Assembly (NCBI GenBank): GCA_044238605.1
Contig: JBIICY010000006.1
Location: 148,146 to 212,145, forward strand
From: UBA10438 sp044238605
Lineage (GTDB): Bacteria; Bacteroidota; Ignavibacteria; Kapaibacteriales; Kapaibacteriaceae
DNA: 64,000 bases
Reading direction: 5' to 3'
The notes under the pieces are model-generated. The model was not told the DNA's origin. It saw nothing but the letters and a program-made list of their open reading frames with translations, and ran no database searches. Positions 52,581-60,250 of the stretch are shown here, in pieces. How positions within the stretch are numbered: the first letter of the stretch is position 1; the number at the start of each line of letters is the position of its first letter. The translations under genes and the position numbers were made by a program.

Positions 52581-52954
52581 CGAACTACGCCGTAAACGGA
52601 GTTACAATACGAAGATGCTTCAGCGGCTTTCATAAGATCCAGCATACGAACAGAACTGTCGGCATTCTCGCGTAAATCACCGCAATGGAACCTTCGAATG
52701 CCCATTAGAGCCCCAGCATTCCAAGGTACCGTTGTCCAGTTCCATCCAATCTCAAAGTCGCTGATAACTGGTGTTGGATTAGTCGGCGTGGAATCAGCGA
52801 GATTCCACATCATTTCACGGCCGGGAAGTGTGTCTGAACGCACCCAGAGCAGACCAGGCAGCACTTCTGGCTCACGGAACTGCGCGTTGCATACCTGCGT
52901 GGCAATAACACCCAAAGCCGCCACAAGAAATGGCAGCATCGTAATGGTTTTCAT
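52394..52954 (-). CDS. Secreted protein fragment with 3' end running into heptad repeat
   Basis: The N-terminus has a good signal peptide (MLPFLVAALGVIATQVCNA) followed by about 100 residues of plausible secreted sequence (FEIGWNWTTVPWNAGALMGI, FHCGDLRENADSSVRMLDLM). Around base 52582 the frame enters array G and then runs antisense to the preceding gene, so the real 3' end has probably been lost. It lies 8 bases after the stop of the T9SS gene at 52963 on the same strand. No family is recognised. It may be a decayed gene. Confidence 0.45.
   Translation of the reverse strand: MKTITMLPFLVAALGVIATQVCNAQFREPEVLPGLLWVRSDTLPGREMMWNLADSTPTNPTPVISDFEIGWNWTTVPWNAGALMGIRRFHCGDLRENADSSVRMLDLMKAAEASSYCNSVYGVVRYSLFATRCSTHPHFSMSSERSSARCWGVISAHFFSRLVLRWNKGLADVRSEAPYLNENMIT
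52554..52581 (+). repeat. Heptad array G (4 units)
   Basis: GAGCAGC, GAGTAGC, GAACAGC and GAGTAGC overlap the last codons and stop of the small membrane-protein gene and mark the breakpoint of the convergent secreted-protein gene. Confidence 0.93.
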
Positions 52955-52962
52955 AGATCACC

Positions 52963-54411
52963 CTAGTTCTTTACAAGGGTGAATTGCTGCACATGTTCTG
53001 CAAGCACGTCGCGCACGAGCAGAGTATAGTTGCCTGATGCAAGGTCGTTAGCAAGGACAATGCGTACGGCGTTTCCTTCTCGCATAGCACTTCCATAGTC
53101 TACCAGCTGTCCAGTCGCAGATACAACTTGCCAATGAACTGTTTCATCGGGCCATTCCCAGCGCACGGTCACAACTCCGGTTGTGGGGTTGGGGTAGAGA
53201 GCAGCTTGCTCAGGGTTCGTTGCGTCACCTTGGGGTATGCTAGTAACGAGCTCATCGAAGCGCATGGCGACCAGATCACATTGATATATGGTGGCTCTTG
53301 GATAACTCGCAGCAACATAGCATCTGGTTAAATCTGGTGAGAAATAGGTGTACCCAACATGCCCAGCCGTATTTACAGATGGATCGAAGCCTCCAGTTGT
53401 TCCCGGTTTCGATCTTGCTATCGGAATAGTGTCTGGAAGTCTATAGAAAAATCCTTCGTTGATTGCTTTTCCGCTGATCGTATCATTTCGATATGCATAG
53501 ACAAGGCTCCCATTCCCAGAGATTGCATAGCTAACAAGGTCATCTCGCATGTTGCCATTGCCACCTGTCCAATCCCAGGAACCGTGCAACTCCCATGTTA
53601 TCTCTCCCGTCGCAACATCAAGAATGCTGATTCTGGGGTATTGGTTTAGGCCTTTTCGTTGTGTTGTGCTTGCAATAATGTATCTGCCATCGGCCGAGAA
53701 TTTTGGATTGTTGAACATGCTTGCTTTAGGAAAGAAGCGAACAACCGGTTCTAAAGATGATAGATCAATAACTGCATTTGCATATGCAAGTTGGCGACTT
53801 GCAGAGTCAAACGACCAGCGAGATGTCCCACCGAATTTCAGTACAAACGAAGTGTCACGTTCTGTGTCATAGAGCATGTATGTATTGCCGGCACTTGGCT
53901 GATATGGTGCAACAACCCACCTGCCATCTGGAGAAATACTGGCATGGTAGGAGTAGGTCCACTCTATATCACCAACGAACGTAAAGAACTTCGTTGCCTT
54001 GATTTCGGGGTACAACATCAAAGCAGTTACAAGCGAATCTCTGTTTTTGGCAGTCCTGTTCAAATACTGCAGCACAAGTTTGCGACCCTTTCGATCAGAG
54101 TATATTCGACGTGGCTCACCCCAACGTCCGAGTCGGTCCACAACTAACCCATTCTTTATGCTATGGACAAGGATGTTATAATTGGTGACCCTGAACAAAA
54201 GTCCAGCATCCTCTGCAACAGCATGCCAAGGCCCCCAGCCACTGCCTTCTGGACTAACTTCGCAGCAGTCAGCGTGCACGTGCGTCCACAACGTATCCCC
54301 GATAATCGGCGGCAGCGTAACCTGTGCAGAGAGGAGTCCCTGCAGAAACACCATTGCCAGCGCATGGTATACCAGCAAACGAGCTAAGGCGCTGAGTCTG
54401 TACTTGAACAT
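52963..54411 (-). CDS. Secreted beta-propeller-like protein with T9SS sorting domain
   Basis: This 482-residue protein has a signal peptide (LARLLVYHALAMVFLQGLLSA). The body contains WD40/YVTN-like blades such as DGRWVVAPYQPSAGNTYMLYD, DGRYIIASTTQRKGL, ISILDVATGEITWELHGSW and NGSLVYAYRNDTISG. The final 80 residues match a T9SS type A domain: LYPNPTTGVVTVRWEW, VVSATGQLVDYG and LASGNYTLLVRD. It would be exported to the cell surface or medium; the ligand is unknown. The start at 54411 is preferred to 54417 because the signal core fits better; the difference is only two codons. Confidence 0.85.
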   Translation of the reverse strand: MFKYRLSALARLLVYHALAMVFLQGLLSAQVTLPPIIGDTLWTHVHADCCEVSPEGSGWGPWHAVAEDAGLLFRVTNYNILVHSIKNGLVVDRLGRWGEPRRIYSDRKGRKLVLQYLNRTAKNRDSLVTALMLYPEIKATKFFTFVGDIEWTYSYHASISPDGRWVVAPYQPSAGNTYMLYDTERDTSFVLKFGGTSRWSFDSASRQLAYANAVIDLSSLEPVVRFFPKASMFNNPKFSADGRYIIASTTQRKGLNQYPRISILDVATGEITWELHGSWDWTGGNGNMRDDLVSYAISGNGSLVYAYRNDTISGKAINEGFFYRLPDTIPIARSKPGTTGGFDPSVNTAGHVGYTYFSPDLTRCYVAASYPRATIYQCDLVAMRFDELVTSIPQGDATNPEQAALYPNPTTGVVTVRWEWPDETVHWQVVSATGQLVDYGSAMREGNAVRIVLANDLASGNYTLLVRDVLAEHVQQFTLVKN

Positions 54412-54417
54412 ATACAC

Positions 54418-54640
54418 CCTTTCGTGATAGCAAACCGTGAATAAGACAACATGACATTGACGAAGAGTTACAATGTATCTGGCTTATAGGGAAATTTCTT
54501 GAACAGATTCAAAGTAACCAATGTATAAAATGATGATTTTTGGACAGCGATTTTTGCCACAAATATGGCATGATGTATCGGAATCAATGAAGGGTACGAT
54601 GTATCGGAATCAATGAAGGGCACGATGTATCGTGCCCCTA
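54418..54640. other. 223-base intergenic region with 26-base tandem repeat and near-palindrome
   Basis: Upstream of the T9SS gene start (54418-54570) is AT-rich sequence without a clear promoter motif. From 54572 GATGTATCGGAATCAATGAA starts at 54572 and 54598 (26-base period); the third start, 54624, falls in near-palindrome copy 3 (54619-54636). Heptad array H follows inside the next gene. Confidence 0.85.
54619..54636. repeat. Near-palindrome copy 3 (GGCACGATGTATCGTGCC)
   Basis: Identical to copies 2 and 4. It ends a 26-base tandem repeat and is followed 13 bases later by heptad array H. Confidence 0.92.
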
Positions 54641-55888
54641 TCAGTGATGCTCGCTGTTCGCTACTCGCTGCGTCCACAACGTCACGTGTCCGTCTCCCAC
54701 GCGGGCAACGATGATTACGCCGGGGTGGCCCCCTTCCACAAATGTGAGGCGCGAGCGGACAACCTCGGGGTCTTTGTCCCAGCCGCGTTTTTTGATAACG
54801 GTGTCGGGACCCCATCCAAGTTCGTAGATACCCTCCTGCATGCGCCGCTCAGATGCGCCGTCTTCCATGTGCACGATCTTGTATACCGTGTACCATGGTG
54901 ATGCAGGGGGCTCGTGTTCCGTGGTGCCGTATCCAATGCGTGGATCAAGGGTGCTGATGTTGTGCTCATTAAAGAACTGCGTAAGCAACCCCGATGCGAT
55001 CAAGGCGTTATGGGGCTCGATGATGAATCTGCGGGTATCGTCGGCACGATGTATCGTGCCGCTATGTTGTTCTTGCTGCTCACCGTTCGCTGCTCGCTGC
55101 TCGCTGCTCGCTGCTTTATACTCGCTGCTCGCCCCTACCGTGCCTTCGTGGACCAACGTGACCCACGTTTTGGCGTTGCTGTTGCCTTTCCACAAAATGC
55201 GTTCGCGGCATTCCTTGCCGAAGCCGATGTATTCGGAGGCGTAGCCTGTGGCGTCGACGATATCTCCCGGTCCAACTTTGATGCCAACGATGGGTGCGGC
55301 AGGAATTGTGGAGAGAGGGGGCTCGTATTCTGCAGCGGTGCGTTTACGCTGCTGCTGTTCCCTGCGCGAGGGGTCGGCCCATACTCCGTCTGCCGACAAA
55401 GACGCAGTGCCCGTCCAGCGTTCGTTGATGCAGGTAACGTTACGTGCGCCCGAGCGGCGCAGGTTACCCGTCGAGCAGGCGTGGATGAGCGCGTTGGCCT
55501 CGTATGTGGTAACGCGCGCGGCCACTCGCGAGAGTGCGAATGTATCGAGAGCGGCACCGGTGCAGATTTCGAGCACGTGCTCGCATCCGCTGAACGCCTG
55601 TGCATGATATGCGGCGATATCGGGGTGGGTGGATTGCTCGGCCATTTGGTTGGTAAACAGCCAGAGATGACGTCGCTTGCCGAGACGTTCTGCGCGCATG
55701 GTGCCTGTTGCTAGTTCGATGAGCAGCCGTGCACGCTCTGCCTGCCCCTTACAGATGTGTGTGCGAACACGGTCTACAAGTGCAGGAGTTACAACGGATT
55801 GGTTGGAACGGAGATCTTCGATAACGCGTTCTACGTGGTCCAGGACAGCGTCCGAGAGAAGATATTCACCGTCTGCAAATGCTGTCAT
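54641..55888 (-). CDS. Class I SAM-dependent methyltransferase with THUMP-like domain, carrying in-frame repeat element
   Basis: This 415-residue protein begins MTAFADGEYLLSDAVLDHVE. The methyltransferase core shows the SAM-binding motif (HVLEICTGAALDTFALSRVA) and a later WADPSRREQ motif of nucleic-acid methylases. The C-terminal RRFIIEPHNALIASGL resembles THUMP-associated methyltransferases acting on tRNA or rRNA. Residues ~250-284 (GASSEYKAASSEQRAANG, then GTIHRADD) are encoded by a composite repeat element (55043-55134) inserted without breaking the frame. The last residues (RVANSEHH) come from array H. The start at 55888 is chosen over an upstream Met because the upstream codons are unlike a protein. 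Substrate is inferred only. Confidence 0.75.
   Translation of the reverse strand: MTAFADGEYLLSDAVLDHVERVIEDLRSNQSVVTPALVDRVRTHICKGQAERARLLIELATGTMRAERLGKRRHLWLFTNQMAEQSTHPDIAAYHAQAFSGCEHVLEICTGAALDTFALSRVAARVTTYEANALIHACSTGNLRRSGARNVTCINERWTGTASLSADGVWADPSRREQQQRKRTAAEYEPPLSTIPAAPIVGIKVGPGDIVDATGYASEYIGFGKECRERILWKGNSNAKTWVTLVHEGTVGASSEYKAASSEQRAANGEQQEQHSGTIHRADDTRRFIIEPHNALIASGLLTQFFNEHNISTLDPRIGYGTTEHEPPASPWYTVYKIVHMEDGASERRMQEGIYELGWGPDTVIKKRGWDKDPEVVRSRLTFVEGGHPGVIIVARVGDGHVTLWTQRVANSEHH
54650..54670 (-). repeat. Heptad array H (3 units)
   Basis: CTCGCTG, TTCGCTA and CTCGCTG encode the last residues of the methyltransferase gene on the minus strand. Confidence 0.85.
55043..55134 (-). 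repeat. Composite element copy 4 inside methyltransferase gene (near-palindrome plus 9-unit heptad array I)
   Basis: The near-palindrome occupies 55043-55060. Nine 7-base units (some degenerate, e.g. CTCACCG, CTTTATA) run from 55072 to 55134 (63 bases, 21 codons). The element is in frame with the methyltransferase and free of stop codons in that frame. Confidence 0.92.
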
Positions 55889-55955
55889 GAAAAAGCCCGA
55901 TATTTGCACGTGCATCTGCACATCACAAACGCACAATTACGAGAAAGATCGTTCT

Positions 55956-57545
55956 ATGAGCACCAACGTCCTCGAGCAGCAACTTCACGGAATGGGGTTG
56001 CACAACCTTGGCGACATTCACTACAACCTTACAGCAGCCGACCTTGTGGAGCATGCACTGAGCTTTGGCGAAGGCATCCTCTCGGAGCACGGCGCGCTGT
56101 GCGTGAACTCTGTGCCGTATACCGGACGTCGAGCAAACGACAAGTTTGTGGTTGAAGAGGACGACACCAAGGCAGACGTATGGTGGGGCAAGGTTAACAA
56201 ACCTTTTGCAGAAGACAAGTTCAACGCGCTCAAGACACGCGTGTTTGCCTACCTGCAAGGACGTGATGTATATGTGCAGGACTTGATCGCTGGTGCAGAT
56301 CCAGCCTACTCCCTCCCTGTGCGCTTTATCCAGGAAGAAGCCTATCACTCATTGTTCGTGCAGAACATGTTCATCAAGGCTTCTGAAGAGCAGCTCGAGA
56401 ACTTCCTGCCAGGCTTTACAGTGGTTACGGTGCCTGGATTTAAGTCGATCCCAGAGATCGATGGCACACTGAGCGAAGTATTCATTATGCTCAGCTTCAA
56501 GCAAAAGCTCGTTCTCATCGGCGGCACAAGCTATGCCGGCGAAAACAAGAAGTCCATCTTTACCGTCCTGAACTACCTGATGCCAAAGCTCGGCGTGATG
56601 TCGATGCACTGCTCTGCCAACATTGGCACGGATGGCGATACCGCACTATTCTTCGGTCTCTCCGGCACAGGCAAGACAACGCTTTCAACAGATCCAGAGC
56701 GCGCCCTCATCGGCGATGATGAGCACGGCTGGAGCAACGATGGCGTGTTCAATTATGAAGGGGGCTGTTACGCCAAGGTGATCAACCTAAATGCAGAGGC
56801 AGAACCGATCATCTATGGTCTTACACGCACCTTTGGTACGATCCTCGAAAACGTAGACATCGACGAAAACACTCGCGTGATCGATCTCGATTCGCAAGTG
56901 CACACAGAAAACACACGCGCATCATACACGCGCGAGCACATCCCGAACATCGCACCGGATAACCGTGGAGGTCATCCAAAGAATGTTGTGTTCCTTACAG
57001 CCGATGCATTCGGCGTAATGCCACCGATCGCAAAGCTCACACCAGAGCAGGCGATGTATCACTTCCTCTCGGGCTACACAGCAAAGGTTGCCGGCACGGA
57101 AGCAGGCGTCAAGGAACCATCAGCAACGTTCTCTACATGCTTTGGAGCCCCATTCATGGTGCACCATCCAAGCGTGTATGCCAACCTGCTGCGCGATAAG
57201 ATCAATGCCCACGGATCTACCGTATGGCTTGTGAATACGGGCTGGAGTGGCGGACCGTATGGCGTTGGACATCGCATGAAGATCAAGCACACGCGTGCTA
57301 TGCTTCGCGCTGCACTCAACGGCGACCTCAATAATGTCGAGTTTGTGAAGGATGCGTTCTTCAACCTCAGCATCCCAACGTCATGCCCGGACGTGCCAGC
57401 AGAGGTGCTGAACCCACGCAACACATGGTCCGACACAGCCGCCTACGACAAGCAGGCACAGCATCTCGTCCAACTCTTTGAAGACAACTTCAAGCAGTTC
57501 GCAGACAGCGTAGACGAGAAGGTTGTGAATGCGATGAAGGGATAG
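55956..57545 (+). CDS. pckA: Phosphoenolpyruvate carboxykinase (ATP)
   Basis: PckA turns oxaloacetate and ATP into phosphoenolpyruvate for gluconeogenesis. The 529-residue protein has the ATP-type kinase loop FFGLSGTGKTTLSTDP, the metal/oxaloacetate region DDEHGWSNDGVFNYEGGCYAK and RAPDKF-equivalent RRANDKFVVEEDD near the N-terminus. The start at 55956 is placed by comparison with the family; the longer frame is antisense to the methyltransferase gene. A sequence TATTTGCACGTG (~55900) resembles the -7 box region of the GNAT gene. The stop codon is followed directly by heptad array J. Confidence 0.96.
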   Translation: MSTNVLEQQLHGMGLHNLGDIHYNLTAADLVEHALSFGEGILSEHGALCVNSVPYTGRRANDKFVVEEDDTKADVWWGKVNKPFAEDKFNALKTRVFAYLQGRDVYVQDLIAGADPAYSLPVRFIQEEAYHSLFVQNMFIKASEEQLENFLPGFTVVTVPGFKSIPEIDGTLSEVFIMLSFKQKLVLIGGTSYAGENKKSIFTVLNYLMPKLGVMSMHCSANIGTDGDTALFFGLSGTGKTTLSTDPERALIGDDEHGWSNDGVFNYEGGCYAKVINLNAEAEPIIYGLTRTFGTILENVDIDENTRVIDLDSQVHTENTRASYTREHIPNIAPDNRGGHPKNVVFLTADAFGVMPPIAKLTPEQAMYHFLSGYTAKVAGTEAGVKEPSATFSTCFGAPFMVHHPSVYANLLRDKINAHGSTVWLVNTGWSGGPYGVGHRMKIKHTRAMLRAALNGDLNNVEFVKDAFFNLSIPTSCPDVPAEVLNPRNTWSDTAAYDKQAQHLVQLFEDNFKQFADSVDEKVVNAMKG

Positions 57546-57548
57546 GAT

Positions 57549-57618
57549 GAGCAGCGAGCAGCGAGCAGCGAGTAGCGAACAGGAAGCAGCGAGCAGCGAA
57601 CAGGAAGCAGCGAGTAGC
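57549..57618 (+). repeat. Heptad array J (10 units)
   Basis: Ten 7-base units start three bases past the pckA stop: GAGCAGC (four), GAGTAGC (two), GAACAGG (two) and AAGCAGC (two). The reading frame from ATG 57547 passes through without a stop into the next gene. Confidence 0.95.
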
Positions 57619-57621
57619 GGG

Positions 57622-58212
57622 ATGGAGCCTCGATGGATTGAGGCGTCTGAATCTCCGTTTGGGGTTCGTGTATTTGACTGCAGAGCTATCGCTACCACGA
57701 TGGCTGCATCTTCGCCATCGCAGGATGTTGCGGAGCTCTTCATGCAGACCAGAACGTCGGACGGGTCGCATCTCTTTGGTAGGCATCCATCGAATCCTGT
57801 AAAGTTCGACGTGGATATGACCTATCCCAAGGAAGCTCGCGAACTGCCGGACCGTGGAGTGATATTCCGTGCGGGGTCGCTCGAAGAAAAGTGGGACATT
57901 GTGATCGACGACCGCGTGATCACCTTTGCCCGCAGCTGGACGGGTGAGCCCGTCTATCTGTGCGACATCTCAGAGGAAGGCGACAACTATGTGGTCCGCA
58001 CGGTGGTAGTCAGCGACGACATCATCGATCCTGCAGACGAAGGCTACCACGTTCACGTGGTGAACTACCTTCTCTGGAGTCATGTCTTCGACGTGGTCTA
58101 TCCGCACCCACTACCTCTTACAATGCCCCTAGACGAAGATGAAATCCTCATGCACTCCTTCTCGGCCTACGGCCGCAGAGGGTGGTTTGCAACGATGGAA
58201 CGGTTTGGATAG
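57622..58212 (+). CDS. Conserved-looking protein of unknown function
   Basis: This 196-residue soluble protein starts MEPRWIEASESPFGVRVFDC. It contains FDVDMTYPKEARELPDRG, WDIVIDDRVITFARSWTGEP and a C-terminal DEDEILMHSFSAYGRRGWF. I recognise no family, and it is mostly beta in appearance. An upstream ATG at 57547, coded by the repeat, would add 25 low-complexity residues (SSEQRAASSEQEAASSEQ). I prefer the start where family-like sequence begins; the longer form cannot be excluded since it follows pckA by one base. A strong terminator follows at 58298. Confidence 0.65.
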   Translation: MEPRWIEASESPFGVRVFDCRAIATTMAASSPSQDVAELFMQTRTSDGSHLFGRHPSNPVKFDVDMTYPKEARELPDRGVIFRAGSLEEKWDIVIDDRVITFARSWTGEPVYLCDISEEGDNYVVRTVVVSDDIIDPADEGYHVHVVNYLLWSHVFDVVYPHPLPLTMPLDEDEILMHSFSAYGRRGWFATMERFG

Positions 58213-58250
58213 GAAGCATAGACGGTCGCACACGCGAAGGTAGGGTGCGT

Positions 58251-58382
58251 GGTCCCTCGCTTCGCTCGGGATGACGCAGCAATATTGAGTATTTGTGAGC
58301 GGGCGCGCCTTTGGCGCGCCCGCTTTGTTTTACCCCACGTTGCACGCTGCGTCATCCCGAGCCGCGACAGCGGTGAGGGACC
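58251..58382. repeat. Long imperfect inverted repeat of the CGTCATCCCGAG type flanking a terminator
   Basis: GGTCCCTCGCTTCGCTCGGG (from 58251, ending GATGACGCAGC) faces GCTGCGTCATCCCGAGCCGC (from 58346, ending GTGAGGGACC at 58382). Closely similar inverted repeats are spread over many bacterial genomes. The central hairpin 58298-58331 fills the gap. Confidence 0.85.
58298..58331 (+). terminator. Rho-independent terminator after gene 57622-58212
   Basis: A perfect 12-bp GC-rich stem AGCGGGCGCGCC/GGCGCGCCCGCT with a TTT loop is followed by TTGTTTT on the plus strand. Confidence 0.85.
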
Positions 58383-58389
58383 TCGCTTC

Positions 58390-58764
58390 TCACACCATTA
58401 CCTTCTGTCCATTCGTAGCATTCTCCCTGCACGTGCGCAGGGCGCTTAGCACCAGCCGGTGAACCTCTTCGGCGATGTCATGTAGGGGGCTTGCCACTTC
58501 GGGGTCTACCATGCCAAGATCGTCGAGCAGGCGAAGCCAGAGTTTAACCAGACGTGTAGAGGTATTGATCTCGTACAAGCAAGTGCGAAACACCTCTCTC
58601 GAGGGGGCTCCTGCGGCCTTTTCCGTCCAGGAGCCAATGTCCGTGGCTGCCTCAAAAAGACGTCTGTGAATGTCCAAAGAGTGCCCAGCCCCCTGTCCGT
58701 GAAGCCAGATGTTGGCAACGCGCAGGGTTAACTCGTAGGACCGTTGCTGCAGAGGTGTACCCAT
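58390..58764 (-). CDS. Four-helix-bundle protein (S23 / rRNA intervening-sequence type)
   Basis: This 124-residue all-helical protein opens MGTPLQQRSYELTLRVANIW and contains PSREVFRTCLYEINTSTRLVK, matching the ~120-residue four-helix bundle proteins often encoded in 23S rRNA intervening sequences or as free genes in Bacteroidota. It is probably a homopentamer with no known activity. The start has CGGAG before ATG 58764. Three ARGGGGCT octamers lie inside this short gene (58484, 58602 and 58688), the densest cluster in the window. The gene is divergent from miaB. Confidence 0.78.
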   Translation of the reverse strand: MGTPLQQRSYELTLRVANIWLHGQGAGHSLDIHRRLFEAATDIGSWTEKAAGAPSREVFRTCLYEINTSTRLVKLWLRLLDDLGMVDPEVASPLHDIAEEVHRLVLSALRTCRENATNGQKVMV

Positions 58765-58845
58765 GACAAAATCTCCGTGATTGGTGGTAGAAAAACATGC
58801 CTCTGTTCATCGTGCCGCGAGCGCATGGAAGTGTGACACCTACCG

Positions 58846-58853
58846 TATCTTTG
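58846..58853 (+). promoter_or_regulatory. Candidate Bacteroidota-type -7 box TATCTTTG before miaB
   Basis: TATCTTTG lies six bases before the miaB start, which would give an almost leaderless mRNA. Its match to TAnnTTTG is exact, but the -33 element is unclear. Confidence 0.35.
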
Positions 58854-58859
58854 TGGCCT

Positions 58860-60230
58860 ATGCAGACGCTTGAACTTCCCGTATTACAGAACGTTTCCGA
58901 GCCATCAGCCCCTTCCAATGGGATGAAGGTGTACGTTGAGACCTATGGTTGCCAGATGAATGTGAACGACTCCGAGATCGTGCTCGGCGTTCTTCATAAA
59001 CAAGGCTATGCATCTGCCGAACATCCAGATGATGCAGATGTGATCTTGCTGAATACATGCGCGATTCGCGATAATGCAGAGCGCAAGATCCATGAGCGTC
59101 TTAATCACTTAAAGCACAACAAGAAACAGAACAAGGATCTCGTCGTTGGCGTGCTTGGATGCATGGCAGAACGTCTGCGTACCAAGCTGCTCGATGAGAA
59201 GATGGTAGACATCGTGGTTGGACCCGATGAGTATCGTCGCGTTCCGGAGCTTGTCGAAACAGCACGCGGTGGAGAGAAGGCAATCGCCGTAAAGCTCTCA
59301 CGCGTTGAGACGTACGACGATATCGTGCCACTTCGCACCGAGGGTATCTCTGCGTGGGTTTCGATCATGCGTGGATGTGATAAGTTCTGCACGTTCTGCG
59401 TTGTGCCGTTCACGCGTGGACGCGAGCGCTCACGAGCATTGCAGAGCGTGGTGGATGAGGCAAAGTCACTCTGGGACTCCGGCTTCAAAGAGATCACGAT
59501 GCTGGGTCAGAATGTAAACTCGTATAGAGACGATGTTTCCGGCTACGACTTCGCTGATCTGCTTGCCCACACCGCCCGTGCAGTGCCTGGCATGCGTATC
59601 CGCTATAGCACATCGCACCCGCAAGACATGAGCGACAAGCTCATCGATACCATGGCCGAGCACGACAACATCTGCAAGTATATTCACCTGCCGGTGCAGT
59701 CGGGCTCGAACCGTATTCTCGAACTCATGAACCGCACCTACACCGTAGAGCACTACATGGGGCGAATCAACCGCATCAAGCAGGTGATGCCCGATTGCGC
59801 GTTGAGCACAGACATCATCGCAGGGTTCTGCACGGAAACAGAAGACGACCATCAGCGCACACTTGACGTGATGCGTGCGGCACGCTACGATGGTGCGTAC
59901 ATGTTTGCCTACTCGCCACGTGAGAACACCAAGGCTTGGAAGATGGGCGATGACGTTCCGGATGAGGTGAAGAGTCGCAGACTAGCCGAGATCATCGACG
60001 TGCAGAACGAGATCGCCAAGGAGATCAACCTTGGTGAAGTTGGCAAAACCCATGCAGTTCTTGTAGAAGGTCCAAGCAAGCGCAATGCAGCTGAGTGGAA
60101 GGGTCGCACAGACACAAACAAGCTTGTGATCTTCCCGCACATCGATCAGCGCGGATATGTTGTCGGCGACACAGTAAACGTTACAATCAATCGAACAACA
60201 AGCGCCACATTGTTTGGCGATCTCGTTTAA
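58860..60230 (+). CDS. miaB: tRNA-2-methylthio-N6-dimethylallyladenosine synthase
   Basis: MiaB is a radical-SAM methylthiotransferase that modifies A37 in tRNAs reading U-starting codons. The 456-residue protein has an N-terminal UPF0004 domain with cluster cysteines (YGCQMNVNDSE, LLNTCAIRDNAE, VGVLGCMAERL), the radical-SAM CxxxCxxC in RGCDKFCTFCVVPFTRG, and a C-terminal TRAM domain (TVNVTINRTTSATLFG). The start at 58860 fits the family; the longer frame overlaps the divergent gene. Confidence 0.96.
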   Translation: MQTLELPVLQNVSEPSAPSNGMKVYVETYGCQMNVNDSEIVLGVLHKQGYASAEHPDDADVILLNTCAIRDNAERKIHERLNHLKHNKKQNKDLVVGVLGCMAERLRTKLLDEKMVDIVVGPDEYRRVPELVETARGGEKAIAVKLSRVETYDDIVPLRTEGISAWVSIMRGCDKFCTFCVVPFTRGRERSRALQSVVDEAKSLWDSGFKEITMLGQNVNSYRDDVSGYDFADLLAHTARAVPGMRIRYSTSHPQDMSDKLIDTMAEHDNICKYIHLPVQSGSNRILELMNRTYTVEHYMGRINRIKQVMPDCALSTDIIAGFCTETEDDHQRTLDVMRAARYDGAYMFAYSPRENTKAWKMGDDVPDEVKSRRLAEIIDVQNEIAKEINLGEVGKTHAVLVEGPSKRNAAEWKGRTDTNKLVIFPHIDQRGYVVGDTVNVTINRTTSATLFGDLV

Positions 60231-60250
60231 CTCGTATTCGGAGTACCCTG

